Shown in pieces: positions 1 to 9,364 of a stretch of DNA of 64,000 nucleotides; positions within the stretch are counted from its first letter, which is position 1, and every line of letters starts with the position of its first letter. This DNA comes from Desulfacinum sp. Its GTDB lineage: Bacteria > Desulfobacterota > Syntrophobacteria > Syntrophobacterales > DSM-9756. The notes below the pieces were generated by a model, which did not search any database, was not told the DNA's origin, and was given only the letters and a program-made list of their open reading frames with translations. The DNA lies in NCBI GenBank assembly GCA_014359885.1, contig JACIYN010000007.1:25991-89990 (forward strand). The letters run 5' to 3'. The translations under genes were made by a program, and so were the position numbers.

Positions 1-1529
1 CTTTCCTTGCCGGGAACGGGAATCACCCGAGGCTTCTGGGCCCCCACGGCCACCACGATGAAGTCGTAGTCGGCCTTGAGGCGCTCCACGTCCTCCCGGG
101 TGAGATCCTGCTGCAGACAGACGTGGGGGAGCGCCTCCCGGATCCGGTCCAGTTCCGCCTGCACCACCTCTTCGGGGATGCGCGTTCGAGGGATCACATC
201 GGTGATCTTCCCGCCCAGCATGGGGTTCCGGTCGTAGATCACCGCCTCGTGGCCCTTTTGCCGCAACTGCCAGGCGATGGAAAGGCCGGCGGGACCCCCT
301 CCGATCACGGCGACCTTCCTTCCGGAAAGGGGAGGCAGTTCCGGCAGCTTGGCCTTGAGGCTGGCCTTCCCCAGCTGGGTCACATCCACGGGGGGCATCT
401 TGAGGCTCTGGCGCGTGCACGATTCCATACACAGGTTGGGACACAGGTACCCGCAGACGGTGGCGGGAAAGGGCGTGTAGGCCAGGGCCATGTCCACGGC
501 CTCGTCCACCCGGCCTTCGCGCACCAGGCGCCACCGTTCATGGACGGGAATCCCCGTGGGGCAGCCGGCCTCACAGGGAGGCGCATACTTCTTGTTTTCC
601 CACACGGGCACGTAACGGCGAAGCTCTCCCGTCACGATGAGCGGGATGGGGCTCCGGTCCAGGTCGGTCAGGTCCCCGATGAGCCCCCCGCGGCCCAATT
701 CCTTGTCCCACACCTCGGCCCGGAAGGCGCTCATGGACCGGCGCGGCGCCGTCGCCTTTTCCTGGGGGCTTCGAGCCGCCAGGAGCTGCCACTCCTTGCG
801 GTCGGCAAACTGGGAGAAGAGCTCGGGTTTTCCGATCTTTTCCAGGAAGACCTGGAGATTTTTCACCAGCCAGTGCCAGTCATCGTCGCTCAAAGGCACC
901 AGCTTGGCGTCCGTCTGGCTGAAGCCGCCGTGGGGGCCCCGGAAGAAGATCCGGCCACCCACCATGCCCACGCACGGCCGGTAGCCCAGCACGTTTTCCG
1001 GGTTCTGGGGTCTGTGGCCGCAGATGACGGCGATGCCGCCCGCCATGAATTCGGCGAAGTAATCCCCCACCGAACCCAGCACCCACAGTTCGGGCGGGTC
1101 GAACCGAGGGTTGTGCTTGGTCATGGTCATGCCGCGGGCTCCGATGTTTCCCGCCACGTAGACCTTGCCTTGGGCCATGGCGTTGGCCACGCCGTTTCCC
1201 GCATGGCCGTGGACGATGATCTCGGCTCCCGCGTTCAGCCAGCCCACGTCATCCGATGCGGGCCCCAGGATTTCCACCGTGGTGTTGGGAAAGCCCATGG
1301 AGCCCACGCGCTGTCCCGGAGATCCGTGGACCTTGACCAGAACGCGGTCGTCTCCGGCCTTCCACAGCCGGCCCCCGATCCCGTGCTGGCCGAAGGCCTC
1401 CACCTCCAGCACCCGATGCCCCTGGGCCACCGCCTTCTGGATCCGCTCTTCCAGAATGCGCGATTCCAGGCGGTGTCCCTGTTCCTTTCCGGATATCCAA
1501 TAGGATTCTCGTGCCATGGTCTGTTGCAT
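1..1529 (-). CDS. gltD: Glutamate synthase GXGXG domain fused to GltD-type NAD(P)H/FAD subunit (partial, C-terminus off the left edge)
   Basis: About 509 residues are visible; the 3' end is cut by the window edge. The N-terminal ~230 residues carry the GXGXG beta-helix domain normally found at the C-terminus of large GltB (seen: GHAGNGVANAMAQGKVYVAG). A GltD-like part follows, with clustered cysteines (PPCEAGCP, CGYLCPNLCMESC) that ligate Fe-S clusters in this family and an FAD-binding GGGPAGLSIAWQL. Known role: NAD(P)H electrons pass through FAD and Fe-S to the FMN site, where 2-oxoglutarate becomes glutamate. It is the last of three genes (class II amidase, FMN domain, this one) that together make a split GOGAT. 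ATG at 1529 follows GAGGGG; an in-frame ATG at 1517 is the alternative. The fusion of the GXGXG domain to the small subunit is the unusual point. Confidence 0.88.
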   Translation of the reverse strand, partial: MQQTMARESYWISGKEQGHRLESRILEERIQKAVAQGHRVLEVEAFGQHGIGGRLWKAGDDRVLVKVHGSPGQRVGSMGFPNTTVEILGPASDDVGWLNAGAEIIVHGHAGNGVANAMAQGKVYVAGNIGARGMTMTKHNPRFDPPELWVLGSVGDYFAEFMAGGIAVICGHRPQNPENVLGYRPCVGMVGGRIFFRGPHGGFSQTDAKLVPLSDDDWHWLVKNLQVFLEKIGKPELFSQFADRKEWQLLAARSPQEKATAPRRSMSAFRAEVWDKELGRGGLIGDLTDLDRSPIPLIVTGELRRYVPVWENKKYAPPCEAGCPTGIPVHERWRLVREGRVDEAVDMALAYTPFPATVCGYLCPNLCMESCTRQSLKMPPVDVTQLGKASLKAKLPELPPLSGRKVAVIGGGPAGLSIAWQLRQKGHEAVIYDRNPMLGGKITDVIPRTRIPEEVVQAELDRIREALPHVCLQQDLTREDVERLKADYDFIVVAVGAQKPRVIPVPGKE

Positions 1530-1555
1530 GGACGTGTCCCCTCGTCTGCTGTCCG

Positions 1556-3190
1556 TTAAACCACGTACTTGATCTGAAGCCGCTCGGCAGCGGCGGCGTC
1601 ATCGATGCCCAGCGCGTCCGACATGCCGATGGGAAGCGATGTGGACCGCCCCAGGGGAGCCACGATCTTCTTGAGTTCCGTATCGAAGCTCAAGAAGACG
1701 TCCACCACCCGCTCGGCCACCTTTTCGGGGTCCAGGCGCCGGTAGAGGCGCGGATCCTGGGAGGTGATGCCCTTGGGGCACACGCCGATGTTGCACACGT
1801 TGCAGCGGTCCGATTCGGAGCCCAGGCATCCGGCCGCGGCCTGCATGATGTACTTTCCCGTCTGCACCCCACTGGCGCCCAGCATGATGAGCGCCGCGGC
1901 GTTGGCGGCCAGGTTTCCGTTCTTTCCGATGCCGCCGCCGGCGAAAAGAGGAATCTCGTTCTGTTTTCCGAGCCGGGCCAGGTTGAGGTAGCAGTCCCGG
2001 ATGTTGGACGCGATGGGATGGCCCATGTGGTCCATGGACACGTTGTAGGCCGCCCCGGTGCCCCCGTCCTCTCCGTCGATGGCCAGGGCCGCCGCGTAAG
2101 GGTTGCGGGTCAGGTTGTTCAGCACGGCCAGGGCCGTGGACGTTCCCGATATCTTGGGATAGACCGGCACCCGGAAGCCCCAGGCCATGTACATGGACTG
2201 GATCATCTTGGCCACGGCCTCTTCGATGGAATACTTGGTCTGGTGGGTGGGCGGGCTGGGAAGACTCACTCCGGGCGGCACGCCGCGGATGGCCGCGATG
2301 AGCTTGTTCACCTTGTACCACATGAGCAGCCCGCCGTCTCCGGGCTTGGCTCCCTGCCCGTACTTGATCTCCACGGCGCACGGATCTTCCTTCATGTCCG
2401 GGATGGCGTGGATGATCTCGTCCCAGCCGAAGTAGCCGCTGGCGATCTGGAGGATGACGTACTTGAGGAAGCGGGAGCGCAAAAGGCGCGGCGGGCAGCC
2501 GCCTTCCCCCGTGCACATGCGCACCGGCATGCCCAGCTCCTCGTTGAGGTAGGCCACTCCCATCTGGAGCCCTTCCCACATGTTGGGGGAAAGGGCCCCG
2601 AAGGACATGCCGCCGATGATGAGCGGATAGATTTCGCGAACCGGCGGGATCCAGCCCTGTTCTTTCAGAAGCCGCAGATTTTCCTCCGGCGGGAGCACCC
2701 GGCCCAGGAGCGTCCGCAGCTCGAACTCATGGCGCCCGGCGTCCAGGGCCGGGTCGGTGAGCATGGAGATGCGGATGAACTTGATCCGGTCCAGGATGCC
2801 GCCCGGAGCGTTCCTTCTGCCGCCGCGACGCCGGGGCTGCCCCCCCCGGTTGATGTGAAACCGCAGCTTGTCCGCCTCATCGGTCCGGTAGGGCATGATG
2901 GCCCCGTTGGGACAGACCAGGTTGCACATGCCGCAGCCGATGCAAGCGTAGGCCGGATCCGTCTTCTGGCGGATGCCGTAAAAGACCTTGAAGACGTTTC
3001 CGGGCTGGTTGGCCAACCCCACAGGGGCGTCCACCATGCGCTTTCGAAAGACACCCAGGTCGATGGCGTGCACGGGACACACCGTGGTGCAACGCCCGCA
3101 CAGGGTGCATTTGTCCAGACTCCAATGGATCTGCCAGGGCAGATCCCGCACGCTCAGCGAAGTGGGGGTAACGTATCCTTCTGAGAACAT
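1556..3190 (-). CDS. gltB: Glutamate synthase FMN-binding catalytic domain with N-terminal ferredoxin domain
   Basis: 544 residues. The N-terminus has two 4Fe-4S motifs (CTLCGRCTTVCP near residue 28 and CIGCGMCNLVCP about 55 residues later). The central/FMN synthase domain of GltB follows, with IGGMSFGALS, the glycine-rich AIDGEDGGTGAA and the late cysteines RCNVCNIGVCP that bind a 3Fe-4S cluster in the family. It lacks both the amidotransferase domain and the GXGXG domain, which are encoded by the flanking genes. The open frame extends further upstream, but ATG at 3190 has a strong AGGAGG and begins just before the first conserved segment, so I chose it. The start overlaps the end of the amidotransferase gene by 37 bp, suggesting translational coupling. 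Archaeal-type domain architecture; electrons could come from ferredoxin or from the GltD-like partner. Confidence 0.93.
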   Translation of the reverse strand: MFSEGYVTPTSLSVRDLPWQIHWSLDKCTLCGRCTTVCPVHAIDLGVFRKRMVDAPVGLANQPGNVFKVFYGIRQKTDPAYACIGCGMCNLVCPNGAIMPYRTDEADKLRFHINRGGQPRRRGGRRNAPGGILDRIKFIRISMLTDPALDAGRHEFELRTLLGRVLPPEENLRLLKEQGWIPPVREIYPLIIGGMSFGALSPNMWEGLQMGVAYLNEELGMPVRMCTGEGGCPPRLLRSRFLKYVILQIASGYFGWDEIIHAIPDMKEDPCAVEIKYGQGAKPGDGGLLMWYKVNKLIAAIRGVPPGVSLPSPPTHQTKYSIEEAVAKMIQSMYMAWGFRVPVYPKISGTSTALAVLNNLTRNPYAAALAIDGEDGGTGAAYNVSMDHMGHPIASNIRDCYLNLARLGKQNEIPLFAGGGIGKNGNLAANAAALIMLGASGVQTGKYIMQAAAGCLGSESDRCNVCNIGVCPKGITSQDPRLYRRLDPEKVAERVVDVFLSFDTELKKIVAPLGRSTSLPIGMSDALGIDDAAAAERLQIKYVV

Positions 3191-4284
3191 ATCTGAACCT
3201 CCTGGCGATCCGGACCGATGATCACCGTATCCAGGTGCATGGGTTGAAAATCCGTGGACTTGTCCCGATCGGGGATGATGGCGTCCAGGCCGCAGATCTC
3301 CGAAGACAGCGCGAACAGGCCGGGTTTCCCGCCCACCACGCCCGGGCGAAGCTTCTTGCGGTCCTGCACCATGAAGACCCGCTTGTCGGGAAGGCATCCG
3401 ATGACGCAGTTGGGCCCGTCGATGATGAGGCGCCGACAGCTGTGTTTCAGGTGCTTCAGGAACTCCCCGTTGGGATGCCGTTCCAGGTCCTCATCCTGCA
3501 GAGGCGTGATGATGTGCTTGTAGTAGGGCACGTCCAGCCCCAACATGTGCAGGGTGTAGTGCATGATGTGGGTGAAGACCTCCGAGTCGGACTGATACCC
3601 CACATAGCCGGGAAATCCCCTGGAGGACAGGAATTCGCGGATGGGCACGAACGCCGTGTTCTCCCCGTTGGTCATGGTGGCCACGCCCTGGATGAAGAAC
3701 GGATGGCAGGCGTAGAGATTGATGGCGTAATTGGTGTTCTGACGCCCCTGGGCCAGAATGATGCGCGCCCGCAGCTCCTTCCGGTCCAGCCGGAGGTACT
3801 CGGCCACGGTCATGGGATCGCCGATCTCCTTGATCATGATGCAGTCGGGCCAGAAACTGAAGACGATCATGTCCTCGTTTTCCTGGCCCATCTGGCGCAG
3901 TTGGAGCCGGATCTTCATGAGCCGAAAATCGATCTCCTCCCGGCTCAGGCTCTCCCACTCCTCCGGCAGCTCGTAGGCGCGGATGAGGTAGATGTCGCGC
4001 TTGGGCACCCCCGGCGGAGGGCTCTTGGGGACCTTGATGGACAGCTTGTACTTGGTCATGAAGCCGATATCCATCATGAACCGGTCCAGCCTCTTGAGAC
4101 CTTCGTTGGAGAAGATGCCCGAAAGGATCGGAGCCCCTTCCAGTTCCTCCCACGGCCCTCCCAAGTCGCTCAGAAACAGACCCACGCCGGAGCCGTCATG
4201 GCCTTCGCGCATGACGTCCAGCGCCTCGATGGCCGTCATGGGCGACTGGGGTTCCGTGCTCGTCAAAGCAAATAGGCGGCACAT
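3154..4284 (-). CDS. Class II glutamine amidotransferase, GOGAT amidase component
   Basis: 376 residues beginning MCRLFALTS, so Cys2 becomes the N-terminal nucleophile after Met removal, as in Ntn-type class II amidotransferases. The family motifs DGSGVGLFLSD, YVGYQSDSEVFTH and the C-terminal region match the stand-alone GltB amidase subunit of split glutamate synthases. It would hydrolyse glutamine and pass ammonia to the downstream FMN subunit. ATG at 4284 is preceded by GAGGAG; longer versions of the frame would bury the catalytic cysteine and are rejected. It is the first gene of the three-gene GOGAT operon and the following gene starts inside its 3' end. No clear promoter was recognised in the 66 bp to the glnE terminator. 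Confidence 0.9.
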   Translation of the reverse strand: MCRLFALTSTEPQSPMTAIEALDVMREGHDGSGVGLFLSDLGGPWEELEGAPILSGIFSNEGLKRLDRFMMDIGFMTKYKLSIKVPKSPPPGVPKRDIYLIRAYELPEEWESLSREEIDFRLMKIRLQLRQMGQENEDMIVFSFWPDCIMIKEIGDPMTVAEYLRLDRKELRARIILAQGRQNTNYAINLYACHPFFIQGVATMTNGENTAFVPIREFLSSRGFPGYVGYQSDSEVFTHIMHYTLHMLGLDVPYYKHIITPLQDEDLERHPNGEFLKHLKHSCRRLIIDGPNCVIGCLPDKRVFMVQDRKKLRPGVVGGKPGLFALSSEICGLDAIIPDRDKSTDFQPMHLDTVIIGPDRQEVQICSQKDTLPPLR

Positions 4285-4350
4285 GATTGAGAACACTCCT
4301 CTTTTTGACGTCACCAAACCTTTTTTGGCGATTCAAGGGAATCTGAGGGC

Positions 4351-4385
4351 AAAAAAGGCCCACCACCTGCCGTGATGGGCCTTTT
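4351..4385 (-). terminator. Rho-independent terminator after glnE
   Basis: A 10-bp perfect stem, AAAAGGCCCA against TGGGCCTTTT (4353-4362 with 4376-4385), with a 13-nt loop. Read on the minus strand it ends in a run of T. It sits about 100 bp past the glnE stop and before the GOGAT operon start, so it separates the two units. It is symmetrical and could act on both strands. Confidence 0.75.
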
Positions 4386-4478
4386 CGAACCACATTGTTC
4401 GAGTTGGGGATCCAAACGCCGTTGTTTGGAGGGATTCTTCTTGTGACAGAAATGGGAAGGTCTGTCAAACACAAAGTC

Positions 4479-7199
4479 TCATTTTTGGCACACCGCCTCC
4501 CACTGGCGGCGGACGAAGCGCCTGAGAGCCAGAAGGTCCTCCCAGGTTTCCACCTTCAGGGGGAGCTGGGGCGGGGGCCACAACCCCAGTCGGACCAGGT
4601 TCTGAAACTGGACGCGGCTGATTCGCCCGCCTCCCAGGTGGGTCATGAGGTGCAGCCGGTGCTCCAGGGCCCGGAGCACGTGGAAAGCGGCCGTGAGCTT
4701 CTGTGCCGCCTCCTCGTTTTCCAGGGCCCGCCGGGCCGCCTCGGGAAGGGCCTCGCGCACATTCCCGCGGCGCAGGTCTTCCTTTTCATGACCGTAAAGC
4801 AACTGCACCCCTTGGACCAGGAATTCCACATCCGCCATCCCGCCCGGACCCAGCTTGAGGTCCATGGCATCGTTCTTTTCCGAGGCCCTCTCCTCTTCCA
4901 TGCGCCCCCGCAGTTCCGCCAGGCGCGGCCAGACGGACTCTGGGGGTCGAGGCCGGTAGCAGAGCGCCGCGGCCCGCTCCATCAGCTCCCTTTGGAGGCG
5001 CCCGGGCCCCGCCACGGCCCGAAGGCGCAGGAGCGCCTGGATTTCCCAGATATCCGAGCGGTTGGCGTAGTAGTCCTCCCAATTGGCCCGGGTGACCGCC
5101 AAGGGGCCGTAATTCCCCGTGGGCCGGAGGCGCGCGTCCACTTCATAGCCCGGCCCTTCCTGGAGCGGGGTGCTGAGCATGCGCATGAACCGGTGCATGA
5201 GCCTCACCACGGGCATGGGGATCTGGTCCGGGGCCTCCCCTTCCAGCGGGTCGTAGACGAACATCAAGTCCAGATCCGAAAGGTAGTCCATCTCCCGGCT
5301 GCCCAGTTTTCCCAGGGCCAGGACCACCAAGGGGATCTGGTCGGAAAGCTCCACGGCGGCGCAAACGGTCTTGAGGGTCTCCTGGATCACGAAGTCGGCC
5401 AGGTCCGACAGGGCCTCCTCCACCTGCGGGTGGGACCAGGTCCCGGTGAGATCGCCCAGGGCCGCCAAAAGGAGCCGTTCGTTCTTGAGGCGCCGAAGCC
5501 ACTCGAAGGTTTCGTCATAGGCGGTGGTCCGCACCAGGATGGAACGGGCGGAAGTCTGCCAGTCCGAGTGGGAGACGGCCGGATCGTCCCAGTGGGCCAA
5601 GACCTCCACCAGGCCGGGCTGGCGCTCCAGCATGTCCGCCACCAGCTTGCAGCGGGCCACGGCCCCCATGATGATGGACACCCAGTGGGTCTGGGTCGTC
5701 AGAAACTTTCGAAGGCCGGGGCGGCGGCAGACCTGGGCCAGGTAGCGGTCCACCCGGGCCGCCATGGTCTGACGCAGTTCGTCGTCCACCGACTCCAGAT
5801 AGGGGAGGACCCCTTCCTCCGTCCGGCGGACGAACGATCGGGGAAAGGCGGCCAGCGACGGCGCCTGCCGTTCCAACCAGGAAGAAAGGTCGAGGGATCC
5901 GCCCGCCTCCCGGTCGGCGGTCTCGGCGCCGGAATCCGCCTGATCGGGGCCGGAAAAGAGGGCGGTGAAGTGCTCATGCACCACGCGGCAGTGGGCCTGG
6001 AGGGTTTTCAGGAATCTTTCCCAGTTTCCTTCGAAACCCAGGGCCGCGGCCAGGCGCCGCCGGGCCTCGGCCGATGCGGGAAGCTGCTGGGTCTGGCGGT
6101 TCTGGTCCAGCTGAACCCAGTGCTCCACCCGGCGCAGGAAAACGTAGGCCGCCTGAAGCTCCAGGGCCACCCCGGGCGGCAGCAGATCCAGTTCCTGCAA
6201 CCGGCTCAGGGCCTTCAGCGTGTTGGGCTCCTCCAGCTGCGGATGGCGCCCTCCGTAAATGAGCTGAAAGGACTGGACCAGGAACTCCACCTCCCGGATT
6301 CCCCCGGCGCCCAGCTTCACATCGAACTGCCTGGCGGACGTTCGGGAAGCGCTCTCGAAGAGGATCCGGTCCCGCATGGCCTTCAGTTCGTCCAGGGCCT
6401 GGAAGTCCAGGAAGCGCCGGAAGACGAACGGCCGGATTTCCTTGAGAAAGGATGCCCCCAGTCCTCGATCCCCCGCCACGGGCCGGGCCTTGAGGAGCAT
6501 CTGACGCTCCCATGCCCTTCCGGTAAGGAGGTAGTGATAGGCGGCCCCTCCGGCCGTGGGAACCAGCTCGCCGTCCTTTCCCTGGGGCCGCAGGCGCAGA
6601 TCCACGTGGAAAACCCGGTCCCCTTCCACGGAATCGGCCAGCAGCCGGACGAGTTTCTGGCAGAGGAGCGCTGTGAATCGGTGCTGCCCGGGGGATTCCC
6701 CTTCATGGGAAGAAGAGTCTTGGCGCAGGAAGAGCAGATCCACATCGGAGACATAATTGAGCTCTCGGCCGCCCAGCTTTCCCAGCCCGAGCACCACCAC
6801 CGGCACCCGGCCCAGACAGGCCGCGGCCTCCTCCCGATCCGCCTCGGGCACCCAGGCCTCCGGATGGGCCCTGAGCCATTCCAGTCCCACCTGAAGGCAG
6901 ACCTGGGCCAGGTCCGACAACTGGCCCGTGGTCTCTTCCAAGTCCGCCCAGCCCAGCAGGTCCCGGCCTCCGATGCGAAGGAAATGCCTCTGCTTGAAGA
7001 AACGAAAGCACCGCAGCACTTCCGGGAAGGAAGACGCCCGAGCCGATTCCTGGGAGAGATCCCGGAAAAGCTCCGTCACGCCGTACCGGCGCCAAAGATT
7101 CTTCCGGTCCCAGAGCCATTCCCCGTAGTCTTCCCGGCGGCGAAGGAGGGTGGCGAGATAGGACGAGGCCTGCTGAATCCGTTCCAGTTCCTTTTCCAT
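4479..7199 (-). CDS. glnE: Glutamine synthetase adenylyltransferase / adenylyl-removing enzyme
   Basis: 906 residues, the usual length of bifunctional GlnE. Two nucleotidyltransferase cores are visible: VVVLGLGKLGGRELNYVSD around residues 135-152 and VLALGKLGSREMDYLSDLDL around residues 627-646. Each carries the D-x-D metal-binding pair (DVD, DLD). In this family the N-terminal half removes AMP from glutamine synthetase and the C-terminal half adds it, under control of PII. The expected target tyrosine is present in the neighbouring GlnA. The ATG directly abuts a terminal-inverted-repeat element, so the usual upstream region is replaced by repeat DNA and no good Shine-Dalgarno is seen; the exact start is therefore less certain than the identity. 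Confidence 0.95.
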   Translation of the reverse strand: MEKELERIQQASSYLATLLRRREDYGEWLWDRKNLWRRYGVTELFRDLSQESARASSFPEVLRCFRFFKQRHFLRIGGRDLLGWADLEETTGQLSDLAQVCLQVGLEWLRAHPEAWVPEADREEAAACLGRVPVVVLGLGKLGGRELNYVSDVDLLFLRQDSSSHEGESPGQHRFTALLCQKLVRLLADSVEGDRVFHVDLRLRPQGKDGELVPTAGGAAYHYLLTGRAWERQMLLKARPVAGDRGLGASFLKEIRPFVFRRFLDFQALDELKAMRDRILFESASRTSARQFDVKLGAGGIREVEFLVQSFQLIYGGRHPQLEEPNTLKALSRLQELDLLPPGVALELQAAYVFLRRVEHWVQLDQNRQTQQLPASAEARRRLAAALGFEGNWERFLKTLQAHCRVVHEHFTALFSGPDQADSGAETADREAGGSLDLSSWLERQAPSLAAFPRSFVRRTEEGVLPYLESVDDELRQTMAARVDRYLAQVCRRPGLRKFLTTQTHWVSIIMGAVARCKLVADMLERQPGLVEVLAHWDDPAVSHSDWQTSARSILVRTTAYDETFEWLRRLKNERLLLAALGDLTGTWSHPQVEEALSDLADFVIQETLKTVCAAVELSDQIPLVVLALGKLGSREMDYLSDLDLMFVYDPLEGEAPDQIPMPVVRLMHRFMRMLSTPLQEGPGYEVDARLRPTGNYGPLAVTRANWEDYYANRSDIWEIQALLRLRAVAGPGRLQRELMERAAALCYRPRPPESVWPRLAELRGRMEEERASEKNDAMDLKLGPGGMADVEFLVQGVQLLYGHEKEDLRRGNVREALPEAARRALENEEAAQKLTAAFHVLRALEHRLHLMTHLGGGRISRVQFQNLVRLGLWPPPQLPLKVETWEDLLALRRFVRRQWEAVCQK

Positions 7200-7641
7200 A
7201 GGAGCCTATCCGAAACCGGGTTTCTTTCATCAACCGACAAGGGCCCCATCTTCTTTCGTAGCCTCGGGGTTTCCGCCCCGCGGGAAAGGGGCCATCCTAA
7301 CGCTCATGGTTCCCTTGCGCCGCTCCCACACACCTGTCCTTTCCATGTGTGTCCAGATGCGCTCATTCGCGGTTCTCTTTCCTATAACCCCCTCATCCCG
7401 GACGGCCCAAGCGCACCTTTGGGAAGCAGGCCCCTGTAGGGGCGAATGATTGTTCGCCCCTACAGGCCGTGCGCACGGGCCAAGGTTACATTCCACGTGA
7501 AAGGCGGCGTTTACCCCAGCCTTGCAGCGTTTCAGCATACTCGGATGCCGGCCAGGTGGGAAAGGATTTCGGAGGGGCTCCGTGTCGTCGGAAGGAGGGT
7601 TGCCCGGGGCGGCCGTAACGGCCGCCCTCCGGTGGGTGGGG
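7199..7641. repeat. Repeat-filled gap between glnE and glnA
   Basis: No gene is seen. It opens with TAGGAGCCTATCCGAAA, one end of the terminal-inverted-repeat family, directly at the glnE start codon. Next come a hairpin around 7258-7290 (GCCTCGGGGTTTCCGCC type, degenerate), a stretch shared with the 12.2 kb and 29.5 kb gaps, and a 30-bp near-perfect palindrome at 7435-7464 with arms TGTAGGGGCGAA / TTCGCCCCTACA. The glnA stop follows at 7642. Confidence 0.8.
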
Positions 7642-9054
7642 TTAAATATCGTAGTAAAGCATGAACTCGTAGGGATGGGGCCGCAGGCGCACGGGATCCA
7701 CTTCCCGGGAGCGCTTGTACTCGATCCAGGTCTCGATGACATCCTGGGTGAACACGTCGCCCTTGAGCAGGAATTCGTGATCCGCTTCCAGGGCCTTGAG
7801 GGCCTCGTCCAGCGAGCCCGGCGTGGACGGCACTTCGGCCAGTTCCTCGGGAGACAGCGAGTAGATGTCCTTGTCCAAAGGCTCCCCGGGGTCGATGCGG
7901 TTTTCGATCCCGTCAAGGGCCGCCATGAGCAAGGCGCTGAAGGCCAGGTATCCGTTGCAGGACGGATCCGGGAAGCGGATCTCGATCCGCTTGGCCTTGG
8001 GAGAAGGCGAGTACATGGGGATCCGGATGGAGGCGCTCCGGTTGCGGCTGGAATAGGCCAGGTTGACGGGCGCTTCGTAGCCGGGCACCAGCCGCTTGTA
8101 GGAGTTGGTGGTGGGGTTGGTGAAGGCACACAGGGCCGCCGCGTGCTTCAGGACACCGCCCACCGCATAGAGGGCTGTGTCGCTCAGGCCTGCGTACTTG
8201 TCGCCGGCAAAGAGCGGTTGGCCGTCTTTCCAGATGCTCAGGTGCGTGTGCATGCCCGAACCGTTGTCCCCGAAGATGGGCTTGGGCATGAAGGTGACCG
8301 TCTTGCCGTGGGCCCGGGCCACGTTCTTGATGATGTACTTGAACCACATGAGCTGGTCGCCCATCTTGACCAGAGGAGCGAAGCGCATGTCGATTTCCGC
8401 CTGCCCCGCCGTGGCCACCTCGTGGTGCTGGCACTCCACGGAGATTCCCACCTTCTGCATCATGAGCACCATTTCGGTGCGCAAATCCTGCTGGGAATCG
8501 GTGGGCGGAACGGGGAAGTAGCCTTCCTTGTGGCGCGGCTTGTAGCCCAGGTTGGGATTTTCCTCGCGGCCCGTGTTCCAGATGCCTTCCACGGAATCCA
8601 CGAAGTAGTAGCCGAAATGAGCCGCACTGTCGTAGCGGATGTCGTCGAAGATGAAGAACTCGGCTTCCGGGCCGATGTAGGCCGTATCCCCGATCCCGGT
8701 GAACTTGAGGTACTCCTCGGCCTTCTGGGCGATGTGGCGGGGATCGCGGCTGTACTTTTCCTTGGTTACGGGATCCACGATGTTGCAGATCACCGTGAGG
8801 GTGGGCACCTGGAAGAACGGGTCCATGACGGCCGTTTGCGGATCGGGGACCACCAGCATGTCGCTGGCGTTGATGGGCTGCCAGCCGCGGATGCTGGATC
8901 CGTCGAAACCGTAGCCGTCCTCGAAGCTGCTTTCATCGAATTCACTGATGGGCACGGTGAAATGCTGCCAGATGCCGGGGAAGTCCAGGAACCGGAAGTC
9001 CACCATCTGGGCGCCGTTTTCTTTTGCGTAGGCAAGTACTTCCTTCGGGGTCAT
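7642..9054 (-). CDS. glnA: Type I glutamine synthetase
   Basis: 470 residues, matching class I-beta GS. Conserved segments include [12 protein letters not shown] near the N-terminus, [13 protein letters not shown], and NRSASIRIP in the C-terminal active-site region. Tyr398 in [11 protein letters not shown] sits where the adenylylated tyrosine of enteric GS lies (Tyr397), so GlnE in the same block should be able to modify it. ATG at 9054 has AAGGAGG at good spacing. A -24/-12 promoter lies 58-73 bp upstream, so transcription probably needs sigma-54 and an enhancer-binding protein. The enzyme condenses glutamate and ammonia using ATP and feeds the GOGAT encoded nearby. Confidence 0.97.
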   Translation of the reverse strand: MTPKEVLAYAKENGAQMVDFRFLDFPGIWQHFTVPISEFDESSFEDGYGFDGSSIRGWQPINASDMLVVPDPQTAVMDPFFQVPTLTVICNIVDPVTKEKYSRDPRHIAQKAEEYLKFTGIGDTAYIGPEAEFFIFDDIRYDSAAHFGYYFVDSVEGIWNTGREENPNLGYKPRHKEGYFPVPPTDSQQDLRTEMVLMMQKVGISVECQHHEVATAGQAEIDMRFAPLVKMGDQLMWFKYIIKNVARAHGKTVTFMPKPIFGDNGSGMHTHLSIWKDGQPLFAGDKYAGLSDTALYAVGGVLKHAAALCAFTNPTTNSYKRLVPGYEAPVNLAYSSRNRSASIRIPMYSPSPKAKRIEIRFPDPSCNGYLAFSALLMAALDGIENRIDPGEPLDKDIYSLSPEELAEVPSTPGSLDEALKALEADHEFLLKGDVFTQDVIETWIEYKRSREVDPVRLRPHPYEFMLYYDI

Positions 9055-9111
9055 GAAGCGTCCTCCTTGGTCGTTGTTGGATACCTCTCAATGCACACAA
9101 AAGCCTTCAAA

Positions 9112-9127
9112 GGCAATTTCCCTGCCA
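9112..9127 (-). promoter_or_regulatory. Sigma-54 (-24/-12) promoter of glnA
   Basis: On the minus strand the site reads TGGCAG-GGAAA-TTGCC, against the consensus TGGCAC-N5-TTGCW. The invariant GG and GC are exactly 10 nt apart and 14 of the 16 positions fit. It predicts a transcript start near 9101 and a leader of about 47 nt. glnA is a classic sigma-54 target and a sigma-54 activator gene lies at 14.6-16.1 kb. Confidence 0.75.
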
Positions 9128-9364
9128 ACCGGTGGGAAATTTTCGATCATGGGAAAGGACTCGGTCCCATCGGCGCGCTCGGCATGGAGGGTCGGACCAT
9201 CCTTCGCCCCTGCAATTCCTTGCTCCTGGAAGGCGCCTCCCCTTCTTCCGTGCCCGGGATTTGCGAAGAGAGGGTGAACGGGAAAAAGGGCGGCCGTCTG
9301 AACGCCGGGATCGTTGGATCGGGAAAGACGGGCATGCCCCCCCCCGGCGCTGCGGGGATCGGGA

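Noticed and set aside
4395..7439. 1014-residue plus-strand open frame opposite glnE
   Set aside because: Its product is low-complexity Gly/Pro/His/Arg text mirroring glnE codons; GlnE has two intact catalytic cores. It is a GC-driven shadow.
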